Shown here piece by piece: positions 1 to 10,802 of a stretch of DNA of 64,000 nucleotides (position 1 is its first letter; every line of letters starts with the position of its first letter). The translations under genes were made by a program, and so were the position numbers. The stretch lies in assembly GCA_021234155.1 (NCBI GenBank), contig JAJEKV010000217.1, positions 126,001 to 190,000 of the forward strand, given 5' to 3'. The notes beneath the pieces were generated by a model. The model was given only the letters and a program-made list of their open reading frames with translations, searched no databases and was not told where the DNA came from. Source of the stretch: Isoetes taiwanensis. Taxonomy: Eukaryota; Streptophyta; Lycopodiopsida; Isoetales; Isoetaceae.

Positions 1-3000
1 TCTTAGGGATGCCAGATTTGGTTTAGCACCTTCGAGAATAGTTAGGGATGGCAGGAATGGTGCAGGCCTTAGCTCAGATTAAGGCATTTGCCAAGTCTGG
101 GGCGTCCTTGAGCTTCGTCCAAGAGAGGGAGGTGTTAGAAGCATTGTGTCGCGAGTTGGAAGAGCCGAGGTCTCGGCCATCGATGGGGTGTGGGAGAATG
201 AGATTTTTTTGTTGCATGCTTTGCCGAGATGAATCCAGGCGGCGTATGGCGAGGGTGGCGGGGATCACCTGGTTGAGGGGAGGGGACACTAATTCTCGAA
301 TGTTCTTCGGCGGCGAAGAAGTATGCGGCTTCTATGTCGTCCTTTGTCATTGGGTGATGGTCGTATCTTGCATTAGCCCGATGGATATTAAGCGAGCAAC
401 TTTTCATCACTTTTCGGTTCTTCGAGGAAGACATACCCTTACGAGGCGTGATGGAGGAGATTGTTCTCGGTAAAGTGGCATGTAAGGTGTCGCGAAAAAG
501 GAAGGCGATTCTTTGCGGCTCCGCTCACAAAGCGGGGAGCTTGAGGAGGCGTGCCGTGACTTGGCCCCTCACAAGTGTCCGGGTCTGGATGGCATTCCGA
601 TCGAGTTCTTCCAAGAATATTGGGATTGGGTGGGGGACTCGGTGGAGCAGACCTATCAAGATTTGCTTCAGGCAGACGCGTTGGACTATAGGCTCAATAC
701 GGGCTGCATTTCGTTGATACCCAAGGTCAAGGAGCCAGCTGTCATTTCTGATTGGCGCCCCATCACCCTTCTGTCGGCAGTTTACAAAATTATTGCGAAG
801 GCACTTTCGCTTAGACTGCAAGTTGTCTTGAAAGAAACGATTAGTACCATGCAGTCTGGCTTCATTCCGGGCAGGCAGATTCTCAGCAATGTAGCAGCGG
901 CATTTGAGGGCATTCACTGGGCACGTAAAACTGGTCAGCAGATTGTGTATTTGAAGCTGGATTTCGCAAAGGCCTATGATAGTGTGCGGTGGACGTTCTT
1001 GAAAAAGATGATGTTGGCTTTTGGATGTGGGGAGGCCTTTACGGCAGTGGTTATGAAGCTCCTAGTGTCCGCCAGAGCGACCCTCCTGTGTCACGGTGAG
1101 TCCTCTCCGATCTTTGGGGTGGGGCGTGGAGTTCGTCAGGGATGCCCTCTGGCGCCCTTCCTCTTCACCATTGTAGCGGAGGCCCTCTCGCAGTTGTTGA
1201 CTTTTGCAGTGGAGGCTGGTGTGGTGGAGGGACTGAGGATGGCAGATGGATCGCAGCAGATTGGGAGTCAGTATGCTGACGATTCATTCCTCTTTCTGCA
1301 GGCGGATGAGGCGAATCTGTTGAATACGAAGGAGCTGCTGGACACATTTTCCCTTGCTTCTGGCTGCCTTATGAATTGGTCGAAGTGCTCGGCACTGTGG
1401 CCGGCAGCTGAGCCCATGCCGGCGGTGGTGTCCCAATTCCCATGGCGAACGCAGCCGCAGGGCACATGCTCTAGGCTTTTGGGCATTCCGTTTGGCATTG
1501 ATATCTCAGCCTCAGCGGTGTGGGAAGACATTCTGGTTGGACTGCGTCGGCATCTCAATTGGTGGAAAGGGGGGAAGCTGTCCATGGGTGGTGGGGGTCC
1601 GCGATGTGAAGTCTCCGTCCCTTTGCTCGACTCATATTTATATGGCCTCTATCATCCTGGCACCTGAAAGTAAGGTGCAGGAAATCTCTGCTATGGTTCG
1701 TAACTTTGTGTGGGGAGGCAATGAGGAGGGGGCGGTAGTGAAGGTGGCCTGGTGGAAGTCGCCCGATCCTAAAAGGTTGCGGGTGGACTCGGCTTTTTTT
1801 TGATGATGTCATTTGCATGGCAAGGTCCTCCTGTCTAAGTTTGTTTTTGCTATTCTTGAGAACGCGCTCGACTCCCCGGGCATGGTCTTGCTTCACCCGA
1901 TCATTTGTCTCATTCCATAGTTTTCCACAAAGCCGCCTTGTGCCAGCGGCTCCGCCAGGCGTTGTTTGTGGATATCGGGCCGTATGCTCATGCCTCGCCA
2001 TTTTTGAAGGGGCTCCTGCGAGCCTGGGAGCAGGTCCGTCCATTGTTTGCACTTGATGCCATCAGCTGCGTTCAGTTGGAGGCGTCGCCGTGGTGGATCC
2101 CCCTTGGACCACACGCACCTGTGGTTCTGGCGGCCTCTGTTGATCCCGAGTCCGGCGCGGATGGATAGCGGTGTGGGGTTTTTGGCGGTGGCGGATTGGT
2201 ATATGGATGGGCGCCTAGCACCACGGCAATTGTTTCGTTATAGATTTCGGCTTCAGGAACGGGATCGTACTATCTGGGCACGGGTGGCTAATGCTCTACC
2301 ACTGCACCCCCCACAGGCATCAGGACGTGTGTGGAAGTGCCACCCGAAAGTGGATCCCTCAAAGTTTGTGAGGTCCTGTTATGAGCTTCTGGCGGTTCAA
2401 GATGAGTTGCCTCCCTCGGATGGATGGAGTCTTCAGGTGCCTGGGGATGAGTGGGGCGTTATCACGGAGGTGGGTGTGGAACCCAATCTCGCCCCCAAGA
2501 TTCGGTATTCTTTGTGGCGAGATTGTGCACCGTTCTCGAGGGTGAACACATGGGTTCCACAGGATCAACCCTCGGATCGGCGACTTATGTCCCATGTGTG
2601 GTGGTCGTGTGGAGACCTTGGAACCGTTGCATGTTTCTCTGTTTGGATATCCGGCCCGGCATGGCGATGGGTTCAGCGCCTCTTTCATACCTCACTCCCA
2701 AATAAGAGGTCCTTTTGGGGGTGTACCCTAGTAGGTGGTCCCGGCTTGAGTCCGGCCTTTCATCCGTGTAAAGCCTGGTTGTTGTGGCTCATCTGGAAGC
2801 GACGACGCATGAAGGTGTTCAGGAATGCAGAGATGCAGCCTCAGGCTTTGGTCCCGCAGCTGAGGTACAAGTTATATCTATCATATCTGGCATCCCCTCG
2901 GAAAGAAGCGAGGTCAAAGCGTGATGCGGGAAAGAACCCTCCACATTGTAGACACTCTGGGGAGATTTGTGGCATGAGTTGTACATAGGTACACTTATTA

Positions 3001-3101
3001 GGTGGGTCCTTGCCCTGGTGTGGGCAGGAGTACCCTAATACCGCTCTTCTTGTATTTCTCTGAATTAATATTAGTTAATCTGATCCTTCAAAAAAAAAAA
3101 A
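1..3101 (+). mobile_element. L1-type LINE, 3' part, decayed, with poly(A) tail
   Basis: A non-LTR retrotransposon that runs in from the window edge and ends in an A-run at 3091-3101. Residues encoded near 48-170 match the segment that precedes the RT domain in the second LINE of this window (33150-33300), so the copy begins at or before base 1. The order is linker, reverse transcriptase, then C-terminal region. The 3' UTR ends in CTTC followed by As, as does the 36.1-kb copy, so the two belong to one family. This copy is clearly more GC-rich than the 32-36 kb copy. No target-site duplication could be tested because the 5' end is outside the window. Confidence 0.9.
513..2988 (+). pseudogene. 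LINE ORF2 remnant: reverse transcriptase and C-terminal region
   Basis: Encodes the polymerase that copies LINE RNA at a nicked genomic target. The longest open part (513-1667) is an almost complete RT domain. It contains KCPGLDGIP, ISLIPKVKEP, DWRPITLLS, LDFAKAYDSV, RQGCPLAPFLF and the catalytic QYADD near nt 1270. The frame breaks near 1600-1670 and the C-terminal region is spread over other frames: 1492-1803, then 2047-2988. The late tract WLLWLIWKRRRMKVF matches WLIWSVWKRRRRKVF in the second LINE. No endonuclease domain is visible; it would lie upstream of the window. The product cannot be functional as it stands. Assignment to the L1 superfamily is secure from the RT motifs. Confidence 0.88.
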
Positions 3102-3143
3102 GAATAGAGATTTCAAACAAGTCTTTGCATTAATTGACAATGG

Positions 3144-4500
3144 TTACAACTTCATTTTCTTAGAAACATGTAAGTCATCGGACACTTCGACTTCTTCCAA
3201 TTCGGACTCCTGCAGACCAGCATCCAACAGGTACATAAAGGCGAGGAACGGGGCTCCCTCTCTTCCCAAGTCGGTCAATTGTAGCCTTATCCACGCCGGA
3301 CAAGGCCAATGTAGCTCTACTGGCAGCCATAGAATACATACTAAAGCCACCAAAAATATGCGTGGCGATATCTCTCCTAACAGCCACTACTCGATCAGAA
3401 TTGGCAGATAATGGGATGTGATTACCAATCAACGAGAGGGCCTTGAGTTTCAAGACCTCTTCTGGTCCATATGGGCTGTACTTAGAATGGAACACAACGA
3501 TCTATCCCTTATAAAGATAGCCCATATAGTGGGCGATACTTGCATCTCTCGCCAAGGGTAACTTCTGTCATGTGCGGCATAAAAATCGTCCACAAAAATC
3601 TCTGCGCCAATAAACAATCGTTCTTAGGCACTTAACAAAATAAGCAAACTTATGGTAGCTTACCTCCACTTCATCATATGCAATAACCCCTTTGGTAGAA
3701 ATGTTGATGGACGACCTTGAAAAGCTTGATTCGCTCTTTGATACTTGTTTTGCACTATCTTTTTTAACCCGATGTACTTCGCCTCGAACTTTACCACGAG
3801 ACTTCCTTCAAGCCCATTTACGCCATCTCGAACTCTATCAAAAGCATTCTCGGGAGCTATTGAAGTTCCATCATAGGTTAAGAGATCGTGCAGGTCCCTA
3901 GGCGCCGGCTCGAAGTCAAGGAAGTCGTCTAGACCAACAACGAAAAGCATAGATTTGTCCAAGGACCTCATCTTCCCTCAAACCAGTAATGGAAGATATA
4001 TCGTGGAGAAGAAGATAGTCCTTCCCTCCTATGTTAACTGGCAAGGCTTCCGTGACACCCCATCTATCAAGATTCTCTTCATGCTCGTCTACGTCTTCAT
4101 CCTCGTCCTCGTCGAGCTTTTCCACCAGTTCCTGCTCTTTCTCTGCATCAAATACCTCCTCTCTGGTGGTGAGGTTACGCAATAGCCTTCACCGTGGTTC
4201 TTCCCTATCTGTTGGTGGAACCGTATATATCATGTAAGTAGCAAACATGATGTCAAGCGGATATAAATTATCCTTCCCATCCTTCTCACATAAATTAAAT
4301 TTGACCGGTCTCTTGAGCGACCTTGAACCTTATCTTGGTCACCTTTGGGAAAAAGCTTCAGAAAGGACTTTAGACTCAATACAATCTTCCCAGTCGAGGG
4401 AGAAGGACGCGCTTCAGTTTCTGCCACGGCCATGAAACTCTGAATGTACTGACCATACACGTCAATATGTTTGTTAGCCTCAGAGATTATATCTACCGTT
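3144..4500 (-). pseudogene. Decayed unknown coding region
   Basis: Four minus-strand open segments (about 4460-4230, 4182-3916, 3971-3660 and 3495-3144) line up in order and look like one coding region broken by frameshifts and stops. The 4182-3916 part has an acidic run, EDEDEDVDEHEE, followed by a compact segment with YLLLHDISSITGL. The next part begins MRSLDKSMLFVVGLDDFLD. I do not recognise the family. Its position among transposon remains suggests an element-encoded protein, but this is inference. A retrovirus-like accessory ORF or a host gene fragment are both possible. Confidence 0.35.
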
Positions 4501-4766
4501 AGGCAGAAGTTATTGTAGACTACGATTAGGCGTTACAGGGGTTTTGTTTGTTGAGCGAACTCATCCAGGTGTGACGGCCCGATACTACGCTTCCTTCTCG
4601 ACGATCTGGTCATACCATGCCTAGAACTGTTCCCAAGCTTTCTCTGACCTGCCGTTTGACATTGCAGAATTGTAGCGCCTCCTTTAGTGCAATAAAAAAC
4701 CTGATCACCTAAAAGTAAGTGCCTTGAGAAACTAAAATGTCTTAAGTGTCCCGACGAAATATATGT

Positions 4767-4969
4767 ACCGTGGCCGCGGTCTTGTAAAAACAAATATAAG
4801 CGCCAAAGACAACAATAAGGTATTCGCACCGTGGCCACGGTGCGATATTTTGCCGAAAAGAAGGCCAAATTTATGTTAACTGCAAAACATACTACACCGT
4901 GGCCACGGTGCGAAACTACACAACACGACTACACGAACTCCACATGTTTCGCCGCGGTGGCCCGCGGTG
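4767..4969. repeat. Cluster of four GC-rich palindromes
   Basis: Four dyads occur at about 60-bp spacing in AT-rich DNA. They are an imperfect one at 4767-4780, a perfect 20-bp palindrome CGCACCGTGGCCACGGTGCG at 4825-4844, a perfect 16-bp core CACCGTGGCCACGGTG at 4895-4910, and a degenerate version at 4951-4969. Spacer sequences are only weakly alike. This looks like a short decayed tandem repeat whose conserved part is the dyad. A protein-binding role is possible but not shown. Confidence 0.7.
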
Positions 4970-4984
4970 CTAACTTTGCAAAAA

Positions 4985-6688
4985 GGATATAAGTTATTGG
5001 CAAACAACACGGGATTTGAACCCGGTAACACCATTGTTATTTATTTGTTTAACTGTTTTCACTTAAAGAAAGTACAACGGGGAGGCATCTGAGCTTTGTT
5101 GTATACAACTCTTCCCTACGTTTTCCTACCTTGACACCATCCACCAAAAATGGAAGGCGTTTAAGTCACATTCTGATTCCAAAATAATTCTTACATCAAA
5201 TAAAGACCATGCTTCTTCGACTTTTAAGGTTTTAAACAATTGACCACTTTTGAAGATAGCAATGTCAATGACCGCAGAATGGGTACCATCGGCATCGTCT
5301 TGTTCCAATCAAAACCCCCGTCCATCTCCCTTCTTTTTTACTTCCCTCCATCTCATGTATTTGAAGGTAATGTAAACTTTTGCTTTTCGAATACAATACC
5401 GATTCGAGCGCTTTTTTTTTATCCCGCCTTTGTACCTTCTCAACTCCTTCATGCGGGCGGGATGACCATTCATCACATAAAATGTCATCCGAAACAACCG
5501 ACAATCACTTACAAGAAACATTTTTGAAGTCTTCTTGACATTCTCGACATTCTTAAACAACGTAATAAACATATCGATGGGTACATTTACTCCACAGACT
5601 CCACCTTTCTCCACAGACTCCACCTTTCTCCTTCAAAGCACTGAAAAGTTCCTGCGACAATTTCAGCTTGGCAAGAAATAGAGAACTGGAATCCATTCTA
5701 CAGAACTAAGTTTGTGATAATGGGAGCAATGGTAAGTCCACAATTTTGCCTTTCGAGGATAATACTCATATTTTAAGAACCAAATTCTCCTTTTCATGCC
5801 TGCACTTCGCTTTTGACCTTCAAAAAGCAAGGATCCAATATCATAATAGAAAGCACGGTGCTTGTGATAGAACTCGATGGTTCCAGGTCAAAGACATCAT
5901 GAAATACTGAGCCACGAGATACCAGAAACCCAATTAGTTGATTTCTTCAAAATATAATGAATGACCGGATTAGTAACGAGATATAATGAAACTCACAATT
6001 AGCACCGAAGCTTCGGGGAAATTACGTCGAGATCTTATCTTTTCTTTTCTCATGTCCGCTTGGTGTGTATAGGTGTTCGACCTTGATATATACTTCCCTC
6101 TCACCTCAACCCGACAACAATAGCCTTCCAATGGCTTGAAATAACATTTCTCCCGCCTTTGATCACCCGGTGAGGACCTCTCGAGTGGCGGTCGATTGTA
6201 ATGAAGCTCCCAAGAAATATATTGAAGTACCAAATCGTTCTCAAATTTGTGGATGAGGTAATCGCCATCTGAAATGAACCGGCAAATTAATTAGATCAAA
6301 CAGTCTGAATCAGATGAGCTCGCAGAACTAGAAGGATTGAAAGCATTAGCAAACCTGGATGGAGAGGCGCAAAAAGACGGGGGAAGGGGGCCGTTGAGGA
6401 AGGGGGTACTCATAGACACCCCAACATTTGGGCGGTAATTCAGGGCGGGAATAATTTGTAATTATTGCTTCCCGCCCACCTAGGTCAGGATAATGCCGAA
6501 CCTGTACCTTGACGACACCTGGCAGGGGAAGGCAGGCATGGATGAAGAAAAGCCTGTACCCCCCCGCATTCTCATTGGCCGCGCGATTTCCATGCTGGCA
6601 TCGAGGTTGGGACAATAAGTGATCCCAAAAAAACTCTAAATAGAAAAGTGGATCAGGGTGCTGGTAGGTGTGTCAAAATTTCTATTCT
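4985..6688. other. No supportable gene
   Basis: AT-rich sequence with short open frames on both strands that lack family motifs. A 19-bp unit (about CACAGACTCCACCTTTCTC) is duplicated at 5591-5630. A tRNA T-arm-like stretch lies at 5003-5030 (see rejected items). Nothing else could be supported. Confidence 0.5.
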
Positions 6689-7225
6689 AGCAATGCATCT
6701 TCAGTCTGTTCTTCTTCTTCATTAGATGTACTATTATCTGTTGGAAACAAAACTTTGATATCCCAAGTACCAACATGGAGCAGATTTTCACAACTTTCCC
6801 ATTGCATTATCCTGCAAGCAGGACATAAACAAGAAAGTGATCTAGTCATTACCATAGGATTATTTAACTTGTCAATAGCCATTATAGGATGTAAGGCTAA
6901 TGTCCCTGAGAATGTCTTGCAGCCATATGGCACATTCCTCCCAATTTCCTCCTTGACCTCCCAAAACAGCCTATGTGGATAGGCCACTTTTTGATGGTGG
7001 GAATTTCCTCTTCAAGGATGCTCAAGCTGTGGTAGCACCATTTATTGGTAGACATTTTTCTTTAAGTTGCTCATCATATAGAGCATTATTTGCCTTGGCA
7101 GACTCTGCATCATGCTTCCCCTTACCATGGCCTGAGCAACTTATCATGCAGACCGAGCAATTGCAAGTACAATTCTCGTGCAACTTTGATCTCATTCTGT
7201 TGAAAGCTCTTCTGAACAAATCCAT
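6682..7225 (-). pseudogene. Cysteine-rich element gene remnant (left copy)
   Basis: The minus strand contains the open segment 7225-7022 with NCTCNCSVCMISCSGHG. A second segment, about 6987-6682, contains LCPACRIMQWESCENLLH and an acidic tail. The same two segments recur in order in the right arm (28690-29351). The left copy is cut off at 6689 in the middle of the acidic stretch, whereas the right copy continues about 370 bp to a stop. I do not recognise the family. The CxC/CxxC spacing suggests a metal-binding module. Two strongly similar copies within one repeat family point to a transposon-encoded protein. Confidence 0.5.
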
Positions 7226-7745
7226 TTGCTCATGTCCTTGAATGCCATGTATAGTTTAGTCTGAAGGAAAAGGAAATATAGATTAGAATTGTCTAAGAAC
7301 TATATATATGTGAACTCATGTAAAATTGTATCACATGTCATAAAGGATGATAATCAAATTACATTATGTTTTTTCATGTGCATGTGCAAATTCATGTTCA
7401 TGAATGTACGTGATATCATGAAGGATGATCACTAGCGTACATTTTGTTCCTTATACATTTGGAAATTCATGTTCATGCATGTACCTTTATGATGTCATCT
7501 TACCTTTAAGACTTGTACAAGTGAGTGTGATGGTGCATAGAAATATCTTACAATGCACTGCTATCAAACATAAATGTTGGTTAGTACAAATGGATGGGTG
7601 TGCAGTGTATACACCAACTGAGTTTATTCCATACACCAAGACTCTATCTGCACCAAAGTCATGGATAGTACCACACGTACACTTTGCTGCTTATGCATGT
7701 AAAAAAAAGAGCATGTAAACTTAAAAACAATGATAAATCTATGTA

Positions 7746-8299
7746 TCTAGAATGGGGCTCGCATGAAACCAACAAACCGCGTATCTGCCGAAAGCTTATC
7801 ACCGGGATTAAAAAACCCCGCCCTTTTGGGTTTTCGAGGAAAAACCCTAGTGATAAGCCTTCGGCAAGGGGCTTGGACAAACGTAAGGCAGAGAAATCGC
7901 TCCCAAAACCCATGAATGGAGAAGTCGAAACAGATGCCGCTCGCCAACCTGTACCTGCACATCACCAACACAAAAAAATGTGACAAACAAACCTCCCAGA
8001 GTGGAGGGGCTGATCACACGTGCCACGCGACAATAAAACAAAAACCTCTTCAAATAGAGGGGCTGGTCACGCGTGCCAGGCGACAAATACAATAAACAAA
8101 GAAGGGGAGGGTGGGGTCAAAGAAAAAGAATAAGGTACTGCTGAGAGAGAAGAGGAAGCGCCGATGAGACGTTGATGCAGAACCGCGCCTAAAATAGCGA
8201 ACTCCCAACCAGAAAAGGCATGTGCCGCATGCATGCATGCAAGACATGCATGTTCGCCCCATTCTAGAATGGCGATCCGATGTCTCGGATCGATGGGAT
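7746..8299 (+). mobile_element. Helentron/HINE-like element, copy 1
   Basis: The ends are defined by comparison with the right inverted-repeat arm, which lacks the insert, and with copy 2. The 5' end is TCTAGAATGGGGC (7746-7758). Its inverted complement GCCCCATTCTAGA lies inside the 3' end (8256-8268), followed by a 7-bp-stem hairpin GATCCGA-TGTC-TCGGATC (8274-8291) and the end GATGGGA. Subterminal asymmetric inverted repeats plus a 3' hairpin are known marks of Helentron-type rolling-circle elements. The interior has a large stem-loop (7789-7868) and two ~55-bp tandem units (about 7986-8096), each with a small hairpin of the CCTC..GAGG type. The insertion boundary is ambiguous over TA, so a TA target duplication cannot be excluded. 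No protein is encoded. Confidence 0.6.
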
Positions 8300-8680
8300 T
8301 CTAGAATGGGGCTTGCGTGAAACCAACAAACCACCCGAATACCAAAGGACTTCCTTAACAAAACTGGGATCGAGGACGAAGGTCACAGGATGAAGGCTAA
8401 AGAAGAGCCAAGGCCGAGAAGGAACATGCCACAGCATGAAAGAAACACCAAATTGGCCAAACCACGCAGGGAGAAGCCCCCTCCCCTGCCTGGAATCAAA
8501 GAAAAAAGAATAAGGTACTGCTGAGAGAGAAGAGGAAGCGCCGATGAGACGTTGATGCATAACCACGCCTAAAATAGCGAACTCCCAACCAGAAAAGGCA
8601 TGCGATGCATGCATACATGCAAGACATGCATGCTCGCCTCATTCTAGAATGGCGATCCGATGTCTCGGATCGATGGGATA
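8300..8680 (+). mobile_element. Helentron/HINE-like element, copy 2 (head-to-tail)
   Basis: Starts immediately after copy 1 with the same 5' end (TCTAGAATGGGGCTTGCG). It shares about 185 bp of 3' end with copy 1 (8496-8680 against 8117-8299), including the GCATGCATGC run, the subterminal TCTAGA and the 3' hairpin. The middle (8340-8495) differs from copy 1 and lacks its large stem-loop. Conserved ends around a variable middle, and a direct end-to-start junction, fit rolling-circle tandem copies. Confidence 0.6.
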
Positions 8681-8694
8681 GTAAGAGAGCACAA

Positions 8695-9505
8695 AAGCAT
8701 AAAATTAAAAGAGTTCTTAACCTTCATATACCTGAGGAATATCAAGGTAACGAATTGCTTCAGTTCTTTTCTTCCTCAGATCCCTCACATTGGGTGAAAC
8801 TTCCATATGCCTCAGCCACAATCTCGAACTTTTTCTTTCATTTTCTCATCTATTCTATTTCTTCTTGGTTTCCTTCCTCCAAGAGCCCACAATTGCCTAC
8901 CTACCATAATCATTCACCTTCTTTTGACAGCAGACCTAATATTTCTTGGTTGCAAGCCTAATATTTTTTATGCCAATCCCTTTTGTTTGAGGGCACCATT
9001 CTTTCCTACAACCATAGAGAGTGGAGCATGTTTAACTGCTAATTTGTCGCTACTATTAGAGCTTTTCACTTCTTGCTCTCAAATTTGTGAGGCGCATACC
9101 CCTCGCAACTGCCCCATTTAGATTTCCAAGTACTGATTCAAAAGAATGATTGAAGCTCTTGATCCAAGAATTTTGCTGCCATTACACTCCTCTGGTTAGG
9201 ATGCAATGCTTGAGACGTAGACTAGATGCATTGTGCAACTTTAGCAAGCCTCTTCATGATTTTCTTTGTTGCATAACCAAATTTGCAAGTGGAATCAGAT
9301 GCACCTTTCTGAATCTTGATACCTGCATTCTCATCTGCCCCTTATACTGCTACCATTTTTGCAATCCTACTCTTGAAGGGAAAAAAAAAACCCACAATAG
9401 AGATTACAAAAAGAAGCATAATCTAAAATTCACAGATTACCTTGAAAACCGCATGAAAGAAAGCTACACAGATTTTTGTTACAAGCAAAGGTGCATCGAA
9501 TTTCG
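8695..9505. other. Left-arm-specific block, no recognised content
   Basis: Between AGTAAGAGAGCAC and CTGCACATAATTCCGTGAG the left arm has about 810 bp that the right arm lacks. Short open frames occur (for example 8807-9121) with no recognisable domain. It is either an insertion here or a deletion in the right arm; no terminal repeats were seen to decide. Confidence 0.5.
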
Positions 9506-10224
9506 TGAGAAATTTTGCTGCACATAATTCCGTGAGAGGGAAAACATTTATTGATTTGGCATTTTTTGTAATTAGAATTTCCCTCGATGATTTGAGTTTA
9601 ATACAATTCAAATGCCTAACTAACTCTTGGTGACATGGCAATTCAAAATTTACAATTTGTTCTGCACTCCAAATTCGTGCATTTTTTTCATATATTAAGA
9701 AGGAATTTGACACACCCTTTTGTGCTTCTATTTGGTGATGGGTAAAGTCTCTTAAGCTTAGAAGCCAGAGTTCGGGAAATTCCGAGGAACCATTGTAAGT
9801 ATCCGTTTAAATATTAAAAAAAAAACACCTTATCATTAGAATAGTCGGATCCCCTTCCTCTTTTATTTTTGGGTTTCACAGAAAACTAATGGGCGAGATT
9901 TTTTTGGGCGTAAAAAGAGCTGGAGCCAGGGGAAAATGACGGAAATATTTATGGTAGGCTAATTTTTTATTTTGCCTTTAGGTAAAACGTTTTTACATCT
10001 TAGGTTTTTTAGTTTTTCTTTCTTGATGTTTTGGAGCAACGACAGAGATGGAGGAGATCGTCTCTATGATGAAGGGCGGCGCCGGATCTGATGCTAAACC
10101 GTGGTTTTTGCACACTGGTGTTTATTTGAGAGCAATATGGAGTGGAATTTTTGCTGATACTTTCTCTGCTACATGCTGCTCTCAAGTCAATACTAGTGTT
10201 CAAAAATCTAGAACATTCTTTTAT

Positions 10225-10715
10225 TCTGCCTATCTGCTTCACAATTTCTATCATCAACATGGTATATTTCTACTTTATATTTTGTATGCAACAGTAAAAA
10301 ATCGTGATGCTATGCGTTTGTGTATTGCATTTGAATGCAGGAATGGTAAAACCGCGGATGCTTGCTCATAGGCACTGCTCATTTTTCTATTCTTATATTT
10401 TTACATATCTGATTTTGCAGGCAGATAACTATCATTTTACAACAAGTATAAGCAACTACTGTTAGCAAAATCCAGAATCTTTCATGTTGCAATCTGCTTC
10501 ATGATTCCTATCATCAACAAGGGTATGCTATGCATTTCTACTTCATATTTTAGTGCTAGAACAGTAAAAATTCGTGGATGCTGTGTAGTTCTACTTTACA
10601 TTTTTTATTCAAAAATGGTAGAAAATCGTGGATGCATGCTGATAGATACTACTCATTTCTAATCTTGTATTTATACATTTGTAATCTTCCAGGCACATAA
10701 CTGTCATTCTAGAAA
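10225..10715 (+). repeat. Diverged direct duplication upstream of hAT gene
   Basis: Segments of about 215-225 bp starting near 10225 and near 10491 share ordered landmarks. These are CTGCTTCA..TCTATCATCAACA, TTTCTACTTyATATTTT, AACAGTAAAAATCGTG and a shared end (TTGCAGGCAGATAACTATCATT against TTCCAGGCACATAACTGTCATT). The copies differ by substitutions and small indels, so the duplication is old. Confidence 0.6.
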
Positions 10716-10802
10716 AAGAATGAACAGTATTAATTGATTAATGGCATCTGATTTGTCAAAGTAATGGCATATATATTTTTTTTTGTTTCAGAATATTTTT
10801 CA

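Larger units (their letters stand above)
6689..9766 (+). repeat. Left arm of an 18-kb-spaced inverted repeat
   Basis: This arm is the inverted counterpart of 27937-29218. Homology starts at GCAATGCATCTTCAGT (6689) and stops at CTTAAGCTTAGAAGCC (9766). The arms agree closely; the best-conserved 88-codon stretch differs at about 10 positions. The left arm is longer because it carries two blocks absent from the right arm: 7746-8680 (two HINE-like elements) and about 8695-9505 (unrecognised). The right arm therefore preserves an empty or deleted version of both sites. The arms are best read as two copies of one dispersed element in opposite orientation. Confidence 0.85.

Noticed and set aside
4996-5035. 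tRNA gene on the minus strand (GGGTTCAAATCCC T-arm and a following GCCA)
   Set aside because: Only the T-arm and part of an acceptor strand fit; no D-arm or anticodon stem could be folded upstream. At most a tRNA fragment or old SINE piece.
8117-8680. Simple local duplication of ordinary sequence
   Set aside because: The exact reuse of both ends, the end-to-start junction and the empty site in the right arm fit two element copies better.
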